The notes under the pieces are model-generated. The model made no database searches and was not told the DNA's origin. It saw only the letters and a list, made by a program, of their open reading frames with translations. From Acidobacteriota bacterium (GTDB lineage Bacteria; Acidobacteriota; Terriglobia; Terriglobales; Acidobacteriaceae), in NCBI GenBank assembly GCA_021781255.1, contig JAJXXG010000655.1, forward strand, positions 1-9,286: a DNA stretch of 9,286 bases, given 5' to 3'. Made by a program: the position numbers and the translations under genes. Shown here one piece after another: positions 1 through 6,493 of this stretch. Positions within the stretch are counted from its first letter, which is position 1; every line of letters starts with the position of its first letter.

Positions 1-313
1 GTTCCAGCGGCGCCTTGCACGGCGGCTTCACCAGGCTCATTGTCTTCAGGTTCACGCAGTCGCCATCCTCGGCCGCGTCCTTCAAAAACGTCTCGGCATA
101 CACCGCGCCCGAAAGATGCACATGCAGGTCCGCGCCCTTGGGAAACTGATCAAGAAAAGCCCGCAGCGTAAGCGGTCCGCCCCTCAGCGCCGCTGCATAG
201 GCAAGCGCCGTGCGGGCTTCCGCGCCACTCCTCTCTGCATTGGTTCTCTGCGCACTTGCAACCGGCACACCCACTGCAAATAGACACACCAGGGAAACGA
301 CTCGTAGGCTCAT
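1..313 (-). CDS. Secreted adenosine deaminase family protein, N-terminal part (runs off left edge)
   Basis: The first 104 residues are visible; the rest lies beyond the left edge. Residues 1-21 look like a signal peptide: a basic Arg at 4, a hydrophobic run, then an Ala-Ser-Ala cleavage site before Gln22. Residues 58-70 read PKGADLHVHLSGA. This is the metal-binding His-x-His motif (His64, His66) at the start of the amidohydrolase barrel, in the form typical of adenosine/AMP deaminases. The following VYAETFLKDAAEDG segment fits the same family. The predicted role is hydrolytic deamination of adenosine or a related nucleoside outside the cytoplasm, for nucleoside salvage. Cys86 and Cys99 could form a disulfide in an exported protein. 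ATG at 313 is chosen because GGAG lies 7 nt upstream and the signal peptide begins there. The remaining zinc ligands and catalytic residues lie in the missing part, so the substrate is uncertain. Confidence 0.8.
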   Translation of the reverse strand, partial: MSLRVVSLVCLFAVGVPVASAQRTNAERSGAEARTALAYAAALRGGPLTLRAFLDQFPKGADLHVHLSGAVYAETFLKDAAEDGDCVNLKTMSLVKPPCKAPLE

Positions 314-390
314 GGTTGCTCTCCAGTGTAGAGCAGAGAGGGGCGGTTTCCGATGCCCGCATGCAGGCTTTCTGCACAGAGCATCAGGTT

Positions 391-418
391 TTGCGCAAGG
401 CCCGGGAATTGCTATACT
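391..418 (+). promoter_or_regulatory. Sigma-70-type promoter for tRNA-Phe
   Basis: TTGCGC at 391-396 and TATACT at 413-418 are separated by 16 bp. The -10 matches the consensus at five of six positions. Transcription would start near 425 and give a precursor leader of about 95 nt before the tRNA. No other plus-strand gene lies close enough to use it. Confidence 0.6.
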
Positions 419-466
419 AATCAGGTTGTTGCAGCAGACTGTCCGTGGATTCACCCGCCCAGGTTC

Positions 467-482
467 ACCGGCTCTCGCCGGT
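467..482 (+). other. Small perfect hairpin in the pre-tRNA leader
   Basis: ACCGGC (467-472) and GCCGGT (477-482) form a perfect 6-bp stem around a TCTC loop, 36 nt upstream of the mature tRNA 5' end. It may help fold the 5' leader for processing. No U-tract follows, so it is not a terminator. Confidence 0.4.
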
Positions 483-518
483 CCCCCGCACAGGAAATGC
501 AACGAAAGTCTTCACTGA

Positions 519-593
519 GGCCAGGTAGCTCAGTGGTAGAGCGCGGCCCTGAAAAGGCCGGCGTCGGCGGTTCAATCCCGTCCCTGGCCACCA
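519..593 (+). tRNA. tRNA-Phe (anticodon GAA)
   Basis: A full cloverleaf can be drawn. The acceptor stem GGCCAGG (519-525) pairs with CCTGGCC (583-589). The D-stem is GCTC/GAGC (528-531 and 539-542). The anticodon stem is CGGCC/GGCCG (544-548 and 556-560) around the loop CTGAAAA, which places GAA at 551-553. The variable loop has 5 nt, and the T-arm GGCGG/CCGTC encloses TTCAATC. Discriminator A590 and an encoded CCA (591-593) complete the 3' end. It is a single gene with its own promoter upstream, and no second tRNA follows before kduD. Confidence 0.97.
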
Positions 594-647
594 CTCTTTC
601 CTCGTCCATAATTCTTTCGGCCGCGCGACAGGCGTTGCTCACCTGCG

Positions 648-1409
648 CTATCGGCTCAGCCAGCCGCCATCGACCACCAGCACATGTCCGTGCATGTAAT
701 CGCTCGCAGCCGACGCCAGAAAGACCGCCGCACCGGCAAGGTCTTCCGGCTTTCCCCATCGGCCCGCGGGAATGCGCTCGAGGATCTGTCTCGCGCGCTC
801 AGGATTGGCTCGCAGCGCCTCAGTGTTATCAGTCTCCATGTAGCCCGGCGCAATCGCATTCACGTTCACGCCCTTCGCCGCCCACTCGTTCGCAAAAGCT
901 TTGGTCAACTGGCCCACGCCACCCTTTGCCGCAGCATAACCCGGCACCGTAATCCCGCCCTGAAACGTAAGCAGCGACGCAATGTTGATAATCTTCCCGC
1001 TCCCGCGCGGCAGCATCTGCCGGCCCGCAGCCTTTGTCATGTAGAAGACGCTTGAGAGATCGGTATCTATGACCGTTTGCCAGTCTTCGTCAGAGTGCTC
1101 AACTGCGGGCGCGCGGCGAATGGTTCCGGCATTGTTGACCAAAATGTCGATCGCCCCAAGCCGCTCAACAACCTCATCCACCAGCGCGGCGCACACTCTC
1201 GACTCACTCACGTCTCCCGCCAGTGCAATTGCCTCCACGCCCATCGCCGCAAAGCGCTTCACAACAGTCTCCGGCACGGAACGCGACCCGTGCAGCGCCA
1301 CGCGTGCACCCGCTTTTGCAAGCCCCAGCGCTATGCCCTCGCCCAACCCGCGCGAAGAACCAGTGACCAGTGCAACCTTCCCCTTGAGACTGAACAGTTC
1401 CATGCTCAT
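648..1409 (-). CDS. kduD: 2-dehydro-3-deoxy-D-gluconate 5-dehydrogenase (KduD-type SDR)
   Basis: This 253-residue classical short-chain dehydrogenase/reductase is in the usual KduD size range. KduD interconverts 2,5-diketo-3-deoxygluconate and 2-keto-3-deoxygluconate with NAD(H) in the cytoplasm, in the breakdown of unsaturated uronates from pectin. The coenzyme motif TGSSRGLG is at residues 16-23 and NNAG at 92-95. The catalytic Ser145, Tyr158 and Lys162 sit in IASLLTFQGG and YAAAK. The KduD-like stretches NAIAPGYMETDNTEALRA and RIPAGRWGKPEDL and the C-terminal VDGGWLSR are all present. The fourth tetrad residue, normally Asn in this region, reads Asp117 (DTDLSSVF). ATG at 1409 has AGGAG 11 nt upstream; an in-frame TTG at 1415 (5 nt from the SD) and an ATG at 1403 are alternatives. 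The gene starts 41 nt after the GH105 stop, so the two are very probably one operon. Confidence 0.9.
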   Translation of the reverse strand: MSMELFSLKGKVALVTGSSRGLGEGIALGLAKAGARVALHGSRSVPETVVKRFAAMGVEAIALAGDVSESRVCAALVDEVVERLGAIDILVNNAGTIRRAPAVEHSDEDWQTVIDTDLSSVFYMTKAAGRQMLPRGSGKIINIASLLTFQGGITVPGYAAAKGGVGQLTKAFANEWAAKGVNVNAIAPGYMETDNTEALRANPERARQILERIPAGRWGKPEDLAGAAVFLASAASDYMHGHVLVVDGGWLSR

Positions 1410-1450
1410 GAACAAACAGGCTCCTCACAAATTCCGCGTGAACTCTTCAT

Positions 1451-2704
1451 TCACTTACCAGCCGCTCTTGCGCTTGGATGATCGAGTTCAGCCACCTGCT
1501 CGCCAGCCATCAGGAACGCACCGGTTCCAAACACATAGCTCGCGCCTGGACCATATGCACCGGGCGCAGCACCAATGGGCTGAATGCTGCCGAGGCGGCC
1601 GTCTGCGTAGATGTGCGCAACCAAGCCACGCCATCCGCGCGCGATAACCGGGCGAAACTCCTTTGCGCTCAGGATTCCATTCCGTACGCCCCACGCCATC
1701 GCATAGATGAAAAATGCCGACCCGGAATTCTCTGGATAAGGATAATCAGCCGCATCCAGCAGCCCCGGACGCCACAGACCGTCTTTGCCCTGCAGGCTCT
1801 TGAGCCTCTCGGCCATCTGTCGGAATTTCTCCACATAGAACGGCCTGCGCGGATCATTCACCGGCATAAAGCTGAGCACGCGTGCCATCCCGGCAATCAC
1901 CCATCCGTTGCCGCGCGACCAAAAGATCTTTTGTCCGTTCTTCTCGCGCTTATCGAAGTAGGTCTTGTCGCGAAAGAACAGGTGCTCTTGCGGATCCCAC
2001 AGCAAATTGGCGGTGATGTGCCACTCGCGGTTCATGTAGTCGAGGAATGCGCCGTCATGGGTGACGGCGGATAGCTGTGCCCACGCCGGCGGAGCCATGA
2101 AGAGCGCATCGCACCACCACCACACAGGCTTCGCTGGATCGTCAGGCAACTTGCTCACTTCATCGAACTGCGCGCGCATCGCGGCAATCTGCTTCGGGTC
2201 GTGATCATGCGCATAAAACCAAAGGTAGGACTGCCCAACTGCCTGGTCATCGGCGTGAGCCTTGCGCGGCCCGAGGGTCCAGTCGTAGTGCTCACCTTCG
2301 CCGCGGACAAACTCGCGGTAACGTGGGTCATGCAGTGTATCGTAGGCGGCTAGCATGCCGAGGTAGAGCGTGGCGAATGTCCAGTCCCGGCTGTAATCGT
2401 TCTGAACGCGGGCCAGTTGCCAGTCCGCCACCTTGCGCATGGCGGCGTGCACAGCTTTTGGCCGCATGCTGCTGGAGAGATGCGCCAGCGGCCCTGGATT
2501 CGCAGGATCATCGCCAGACATTCGCAGCTGGTCTGCATAGTCCCAGAGCTCCTGCTTTGCCTGGCCGTGCTTATCGCTCGCCTTCGTCGCTTGTTGTTGG
2601 GCAACAAGGCCACGCGCAAATGCGCACGGCAGCATCAAGCCCAGGCACAGCGAGGCAACTAGCCGGCTGTGAAAGATTCGTCTACGAAGCATCAACTGAT
2701 TCAT
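1451..2704 (-). CDS. Exported GH105 unsaturated rhamnogalacturonyl hydrolase
   Basis: This 417-residue protein of the GH88/GH105 (alpha/alpha)6-barrel type would remove the terminal unsaturated galacturonate left by pectin or rhamnogalacturonan lyases, by hydrating the C4=C5 double bond. Residues 1-30 form a signal peptide (RRR, then a hydrophobic core ending near AFA), so the enzyme should act in the periplasm or outside. Family landmarks are an Asp pair in ADDQAVGQSYLWFYA (152-153), the probable catalytic Asp199 in WWWCDALFMAPP, SRGNGWVIAGMA (263-274), WRP (311-313), ENSGSAFFIYAMAWGV (325-340) and the Gly-rich YGPGASYVFGTGAF near the C-terminus. ATG at 2704 is preferred over the longer ATG at 2770 because it begins the signal peptide and has GGGGAAGG upstream. 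It is followed directly by kduD, which handles the released sugar after isomerisation. The exact oligosaccharide substrate cannot be read from sequence. Confidence 0.88.
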   Translation of the reverse strand: MNQLMLRRRIFHSRLVASLCLGLMLPCAFARGLVAQQQATKASDKHGQAKQELWDYADQLRMSGDDPANPGPLAHLSSSMRPKAVHAAMRKVADWQLARVQNDYSRDWTFATLYLGMLAAYDTLHDPRYREFVRGEGEHYDWTLGPRKAHADDQAVGQSYLWFYAHDHDPKQIAAMRAQFDEVSKLPDDPAKPVWWWCDALFMAPPAWAQLSAVTHDGAFLDYMNREWHITANLLWDPQEHLFFRDKTYFDKREKNGQKIFWSRGNGWVIAGMARVLSFMPVNDPRRPFYVEKFRQMAERLKSLQGKDGLWRPGLLDAADYPYPENSGSAFFIYAMAWGVRNGILSAKEFRPVIARGWRGLVAHIYADGRLGSIQPIGAAPGAYGPGASYVFGTGAFLMAGEQVAELDHPSARAAGK

Positions 2705-2891
2705 GCAATCAAGAACCTTCCCCTGCGAACTGGTTTGCAAACGAACGCCGTCCGACAGAAGACCCATCATGCATCGCCCCGTGCCACTCCATCAAGCCAT
2801 CCGTACCCGTCAGAGAGGCCGGCAAGTCTCATCCTCGCCTCATGCCATTTCAACTCGCTCCTTGAACACGGCACAAAACCTGCGAGTTACT

Positions 2892-4328
2892 TCAGGCGCT
2901 CTTCGTTTTGCTCCGCGCGCCGCGCCAGTAAAGCGTCAGCCCGATGAGAACCGTGCCGCCAGTAGTTGCGATGAGTGCCTCCACGAAGCTGGCCTTGCTT
3001 GCGAATTCTCCGGGCGGAATAAAGGAAAGAACGATGCCAAGGAGCACCACTGAGAAGCCCAGCAGGCCGCAAATCCAAACGCCTGCGATGCCGCCGGGTA
3101 CCAGAACGGCATGCTTGTTCTCCTTGCGGTCCTTGCGGTATGCCAGCTTGATGACGGCGGCAAACATATAAAGGAAGGGAATGAAATAGAGGATGATTCC
3201 GGCGTCCACAAGGTATTGGTAGGCGCTCAGCGTCGTTGAGTTGATCTGGCTCAACAACAGAACGGCGCCGGAAAGGCCAGCCTGCACCAGAATGGAAATG
3301 TACGGCGTCTTCCACTTGGGGTGAATCTTTCCAAAAGCTTTGGGCAGATAGCGATCGATGCCGACGACAAAAGGCACGCGCGCAATTCCGGCCACTGTGG
3401 AACCCACACCGCCTGCATTGCCAAATGTGACGAAAATCGCCGCCAGAATTCCCAGAAAGCCAAAGCCCAGCGAGATGGATCCCGTGGTGAGCGCATGAAA
3501 GACGCCGGCCTGTGGGTCGATGGACGAAGCAGGCAGCAGCGAAAGCACCGCAAAGGTGCCCACGATGTACATGAGCGCGATGAGCGCGCCTGCGCCAAAG
3601 ACCGCGCGCGGAAGCGTTCGCTGTGGATCGCGCACCTCTTCGCTCATGGCAGAAACAAGCTCCAGGCCGGTGAAGGCGAATGCAATCTGTGACCAGAAAT
3701 TGACGGTCTTGAAATCCAGACGTGGCAGCATGTTGGCAAGCGTGAAATGAGTAGCCGAACCGTGATGAAAGATGAGGACGGCGGCTGCAATGAGCACGAG
3801 CATCACGAGCGGAATATAGGTGCCTACGCCTCCAGCATTCTGCAGCCACTTGCCGATGTTCAGCCCGATGATATTCAGCACCACAGCCACCAGCAGCAGA
3901 CCCATCGCGACCGAGATCTGAAAGCCGCGGTCCTGCGAAAGAGCAACGCCGCGTGCGCCGAAGATGTAAGCCGACATGGAAGCGCTGGCCAGCAGCAGGC
4001 CGGGAAAGTAAAAGATGGTGTAGACCCAGTAGGTCCAGCCGGCGACAAAGCCGTGGAAATCGCCGAAGGCCTCCTTTGACCAGACATAGAGTCCGCCCTC
4101 ATTCGGAAAGCGCGACGAGAGCTCATTGATGACCAGTGCGCCGGGCACAAAGAAGAAGACTGCGGCGATGACCCACAGACTGATGGACGAGGTTCCATTG
4201 TGGCCCGCAGCCGCAATCCAGCGCGGCCCAAGCACCGTGGCGATGTTGAACAGCAGCACATCCCAGAAGCCCATCGCTTTGCGAAGCTGGGAGCGTGGTT
4301 CCCCTGATGCTGAAGACGATTCCGCCAT
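2892..4328 (-). CDS. APC-superfamily amino acid/polyamine permease
   Basis: This 478-residue membrane protein has about twelve hydrophobic segments, typical of amino acid-polyamine-organocation transporters that exchange or import amino acids across the inner membrane. The first segment carries LLFNIATVLGPRWIAAAG, corresponding to the broken substrate-binding helix 1. Residues near 218-238 read AFTGLELVSAMSEEVRDPQRTLPRA, the family signature of helix 6 and the following loop (F-x-G-x-E, then E-x-x-x-P-x-R-x-x-P). ATG at 4328 is preceded by AGGAAGG within 8 nt. The 187-nt gap to the GH105 start leaves it unclear whether the permease is co-transcribed with the pectin genes or is its own unit. 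The substrate cannot be assigned; an amino acid is more likely than a uronate, since uronate carriers are usually MFS or TRAP proteins. Confidence 0.85.
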   Translation of the reverse strand: MAESSSASGEPRSQLRKAMGFWDVLLFNIATVLGPRWIAAAGHNGTSSISLWVIAAVFFFVPGALVINELSSRFPNEGGLYVWSKEAFGDFHGFVAGWTYWVYTIFYFPGLLLASASMSAYIFGARGVALSQDRGFQISVAMGLLLVAVVLNIIGLNIGKWLQNAGGVGTYIPLVMLVLIAAAVLIFHHGSATHFTLANMLPRLDFKTVNFWSQIAFAFTGLELVSAMSEEVRDPQRTLPRAVFGAGALIALMYIVGTFAVLSLLPASSIDPQAGVFHALTTGSISLGFGFLGILAAIFVTFGNAGGVGSTVAGIARVPFVVGIDRYLPKAFGKIHPKWKTPYISILVQAGLSGAVLLLSQINSTTLSAYQYLVDAGIILYFIPFLYMFAAVIKLAYRKDRKENKHAVLVPGGIAGVWICGLLGFSVVLLGIVLSFIPPGEFASKASFVEALIATTGGTVLIGLTLYWRGARSKTKSA

Positions 4329-4368
4329 CTAGCCTTCCTGAGTGAGTGACTCTGCCTTTTAAGCCAGA

Positions 4369-4374
4369 ATCATA
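4369..4374 (-). promoter_or_regulatory. Possible -10 element for the permease gene
   Basis: TATGAT (minus strand) lies about 40 nt upstream of the permease ATG and matches the -10 consensus at five of six positions. No convincing -35 is found at 16-18 bp, so the call rests on one hexamer. Confidence 0.3.
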
Positions 4375-4424
4375 GCGGATTGCACCGCATCATCATCACA
4401 CTGCAGCCAATTTGAGGTTTGCAT

Positions 4425-4454
4425 GCGGCCGCGGGGACAATTCCGCGCGGCCGC
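4425..4454. repeat. GC-rich inverted repeat with two NotI-type octamers
   Basis: GCGGCCGCG (4425-4433) is the exact reverse complement of CGCGGCCGC (4446-4454), separated by 12 nt. Two further G-C pairs are possible inside after one bulged G. Each arm holds the 8-bp palindrome GCGGCCGC. It lies between the divergent permease and rpmB control regions. There is no T-tract on either side, so it is not a standard terminator. A binding site or transcriptional insulator is possible. Confidence 0.55.
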
Positions 4455-4461
4455 GGCGTCT

Positions 4462-4490
4462 TTGCTGGAGAGCCGTTTTCAAGGTATACT
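4462..4490 (+). promoter_or_regulatory. Sigma-70-type promoter for rpmB
   Basis: TTGCTG (4462-4467) and TATACT (4485-4490) are separated by 17 bp. The start would be near 4497, giving an unusually long leader of about 185 nt before rpmB. Apart from this promoter and the GC palindrome, no gene is seen in the 354-base gap 4329-4682. The leader contains a short inverted repeat, GCAAAG/CTTTGC at 4615-4628. Confidence 0.6.
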
Positions 4491-4682
4491 GAGAGTTCGG
4501 CAGGCACAGGGATGTTGTGTCTTTTCAGCACCCCGCAAGCCGTTTGCATCCATGAGTTTCCGGCTTGACATTCGTTTTGGGTCAGCTGGGACCTTTGTTG
4601 CGGCGATGCCCGATGCAAAGCACTTTGCGCCAGCGGAAGCGGCAAAGACAGCCCGAAAGATCAAGGAATCTGGAGTTCAGCA

Positions 4683-4871
4683 ATGGCACAGGTATGTGAT
4701 GTTTGCGGCAAGGGGCCGCAGTTCGGCAATAACATTTCGCACGCGCACAACGTCACCAAGCGGCGCTGGAACCCGAATTTGCAGGCGGTGAAGGCCCTGG
4801 TGAACGGCGCGCCCAAGCGGATTCGCGTATGCACCAGCTGCATCAAGAGCGGCAAAGTCACCAAGGCGTAA
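4683..4871 (+). CDS. rpmB: 50S ribosomal protein L28, zinc-binding type
   Basis: This 62-residue basic protein is the right length for bacterial L28, a component of the large ribosomal subunit. It begins [29 protein letters not shown], the standard L28 N-terminus, and ends in [15 protein letters not shown]. Two Cys-x-x-Cys pairs (Cys5/Cys8 and Cys50/Cys53) mark the zinc-ribbon (C+) form. The start has GGAG 7 nt upstream. It is transcribed alone: rpmG, its partner in many genomes, is not adjacent. A strong hairpin terminator follows within about 30 nt of the stop. Confidence 0.97.
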   Translation: MAQVCDVCGKGPQFGNNISHAHNVTKRRWNPNLQAVKALVNGAPKRIRVCTSCIKSGKVTKA

Positions 4872-4902
4872 ACCAGAGCTATTCTCTGGCCTGAAATGGC
4901 CA

Positions 4903-4931
4903 AAAGCCCCGTCGGTAGCAGACGGGGCTTT
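4903..4931 (+). terminator. Rho-independent terminator of rpmB, probably bidirectional
   Basis: AAAGCCCCGTC (4903-4913) and GACGGGGCTTT (4921-4931) form a perfect 11-bp stem with a 7-nt loop, followed by TGTTGT on the plus strand. Read on the minus strand the same stem ends in CTTTTGG, so it may also stop transcripts of the convergent serine hydrolase gene, which ends at 4964. A smaller perfect hairpin, CCAGAG/CTCTGG at 4873-4889, precedes it right after the rpmB stop. Confidence 0.85.
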
Positions 4932-4963
4932 GTTGTGCCCTTGGGGCGGTTCCGCGAGCGGTA

Positions 4964-6019
4964 CTAAGGCTTGGCGGTTACCGGAACTGGAGGCTTGTCC
5001 CACGGGAATGCATCCGCATCCAGGCCGCCCGGCGACCAGCGGTCCACGATGGCTTTCCCCAGTTTGCCAAGCGTCTTTTCGGCATCGTTGTCGCCAGTCC
5101 AGCGCTGGTCCTGATTGTCGAAAGTAAAGGCCGCAATGACCACCAGACCCGACTTGGTTGAAACGAGGGCCACATCATTGCGCACGCGGTCCAGCGCTCC
5201 GGTCTTATTGGCGATGGCCGATCCATGCTCACTGGTGTCCAGCGATTCGATATAGCGCGGAAGGCTGTCACGGTCCTGCTGGTTGCGCAGCATGTGCAGG
5301 ATCGCGCCACATATCTGGCCGTCGCCGGGAAGTGGCTTGGATTTCCCAAGAGCGAGATTACAGCGTGCAAAGCGAGCCATGATGGAGGCCATTTCGCGCG
5401 GTGTGGTCTTTCCCAGGCCAAATTTCGGCTGGTCGGCAGGCATGGGTCCGGAAGGCGGAAGAAAGACCTTCTTGTAGAGAACTGTGTGCTGCAGGCCTGC
5501 GGTACGCAGCGTGGCGTTGATGTGCGCAAGGCCAAGCCTGTCAATGGCCATGTTGGTGGCCGTGTTGTCGCTGAGCACCACCATGAGCATGAGCGTGTCA
5601 CGAAGCGTGAGAGCAATGGGCGGCGTGAGTACACCCAGCACACCCGAGCCAGGAACCTGATTCGCCTTGGTGAGCACCAGCCGATCACTGAACGCGGCTC
5701 TTCCGGATCGAATCTGTTCAGCTGCATCCAGCAGAATGCCCATCTTGATGACGGATGCGGTCTGCACAGGCAGGTCAGGAGAAAGCGAAGCGGTTTCGCC
5801 GGTGCGAAGATTTTCGGCAAACAATGCGACGCGGCCCTTGTGCGCGGCGGCGATGGAAGAAATCTCCTTGTCGAGCTGTGTGTCCTCATGCGTCGATGGC
5901 GCCTGTGCGACAAGCCGGGAGGAAGGCGCAAGAATCATGCAAACAGACAACAAAATAAGCATGAATGAGCACAGACGGCGAGGAAAGATCACAGAAAAAG
6001 CGTACATGGTCCGGTTCAT
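4964..6019 (-). CDS. Exported class A beta-lactamase-fold serine hydrolase lacking the general-base Glu
   Basis: This 351-residue protein has an N-terminal hydrophobic signal (about residues 14-40, ending AQA), so it is exported. It carries three active-site boxes of the class A beta-lactamase/penicillin-recognising fold. These are SVIK with nucleophile Ser89 and Lys92, SDN at 150-152 and KTG at 272-274. The conserved TTPREMA helix start (205-211) is also present. The S-to-SDN spacing of 61 residues matches class A enzymes. The omega-loop E-x-x-L-N box does not: where Glu166 should fall, 36 residues after the SDN serine, the sequence reads KKVFLPPSG, and the segment up to KTG is about 18 residues longer than in TEM-type enzymes. 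It is therefore more likely a peptidoglycan or peptide-acting serine hydrolase, or a penicillin-binding relative, than an efficient resistance enzyme. The start has AGGAG 9 nt upstream. It begins 12 nt after the msrB stop, in the same operon. Confidence 0.82.
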   Translation of the reverse strand: MNRTMYAFSVIFPRRLCSFMLILLSVCMILAPSSRLVAQAPSTHEDTQLDKEISSIAAAHKGRVALFAENLRTGETASLSPDLPVQTASVIKMGILLDAAEQIRSGRAAFSDRLVLTKANQVPGSGVLGVLTPPIALTLRDTLMLMVVLSDNTATNMAIDRLGLAHINATLRTAGLQHTVLYKKVFLPPSGPMPADQPKFGLGKTTPREMASIMARFARCNLALGKSKPLPGDGQICGAILHMLRNQQDRDSLPRYIESLDTSEHGSAIANKTGALDRVRNDVALVSTKSGLVVIAAFTFDNQDQRWTGDNDAEKTLGKLGKAIVDRWSPGGLDADAFPWDKPPVPVTAKP

Positions 6020-6031
6020 GCTGCTGGGCTC

Positions 6032-6439
6032 CTACTTCGCACGCTCAAAGGTGAGCGATGCCGAGTTGATGCAGTAGCGAAGGCCTGTGGGTTTCGGGCC
6101 ATCGGGAAAGACATGGCCCAGGTGGCCGCCACAGCGGGCGCAGGTGACCTCGATGCGGCGCATGCCGAAGCTCAGGTCCTCGTGCTCCTCCACGGATTTC
6201 GAGTCGGCGGGCAGCATGAAGCTGGGCCAGCCACAGTGCGAGTCGAATTTAGCGCCGGAGAGAAAGAGCAGCGCGCCGCAGCCGGCACAATGATAGTTGC
6301 CGGTTTCGTGATTCTGTGTGAGGATGCCGGTGAATGGCCTCTCAGTGCCCTTCTCGCGCAGAACGTGGTATTGCTCCTGCGTAAGCATGGAGCGCCACTC
6401 GGCGTCAGTGCGGACGATCTTTTGGGATGCATCACTCAT
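6032..6439 (-). CDS. msrB: Peptide methionine-(R)-S-oxide reductase MsrB
   Basis: This 135-residue enzyme reduces methionine-R-sulfoxide in damaged proteins back to methionine, with electrons from thioredoxin. Zinc is held by two Cys-x-x-Cys pairs (Cys51/Cys54 in CAGC and Cys100/Cys103 in CARC). The catalytic Cys123 is in RYCINSASL, and Cys69 in [10 protein letters not shown] is the likely resolving cysteine. [12 protein letters not shown] (104-115) is the usual active-site loop. No signal peptide is seen, so it should be cytosolic. ATG at 6439 is chosen because AGGAGGT lies 8 nt upstream; the longer in-frame start at 6469 lacks such a site and would add unconserved residues. It sits 54 nt downstream of ridA and 12 nt before the serine hydrolase. 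Confidence 0.95.
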   Translation of the reverse strand: MSDASQKIVRTDAEWRSMLTQEQYHVLREKGTERPFTGILTQNHETGNYHCAGCGALLFLSGAKFDSHCGWPSFMLPADSKSVEEHEDLSFGMRRIEVTCARCGGHLGHVFPDGPKPTGLRYCINSASLTFERAK

Positions 6440-6493
6440 AAACGGGAACCTCCTATTGCGCATGTGCACGGTGCACGCACGGGCAAGCGTGGC

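Noticed and set aside
519..593. tRNA-Phe as an integration (att) site for a genomic island
   Set aside because: No integrase gene and no repeat of the tRNA 3' end is seen in the window.
353..952. Plus-strand open frame of 199 codons
   Set aside because: It runs through the tRNA-Phe gene and antisense into kduD, with low-complexity Arg/Pro/Ser composition.
2887..3849. Minus-strand open frame of 320 codons inside the permease
   Set aside because: It is an alternative frame of the permease, rich in His/Cys/Arg, with no membrane pattern.
4565..4570. Perfect TTGACA in the rpmB leader as a second promoter
   Set aside because: No -10-like hexamer lies 15-19 bp downstream (the sequence there is GGGACC).
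4423..4791. Plus-strand open frame of 122 codons overlapping rpmB
   Set aside because: It starts in the GC palindrome upstream of the rpmB promoter, has no SD, overlaps rpmB out of frame and resembles no protein I know.
5225..5968. Plus-strand open frame of 247 codons antisense to the serine hydrolase
   Set aside because: The opposite strand carries clear catalytic boxes and an SD; this is a GC-rich shadow frame.
4964..6019. Calling the serine hydrolase an antibiotic-resistance beta-lactamase
   Set aside because: The E-x-x-L-N omega-loop box needed for deacylation is not present, so the resistance label is not supported.
6464..6476. Double GTGCAC repeat between ridA and msrB
   Set aside because: Two adjacent 6-bp self-palindromes are too short to call an operator without other evidence, and the msrB SD lies outside them.
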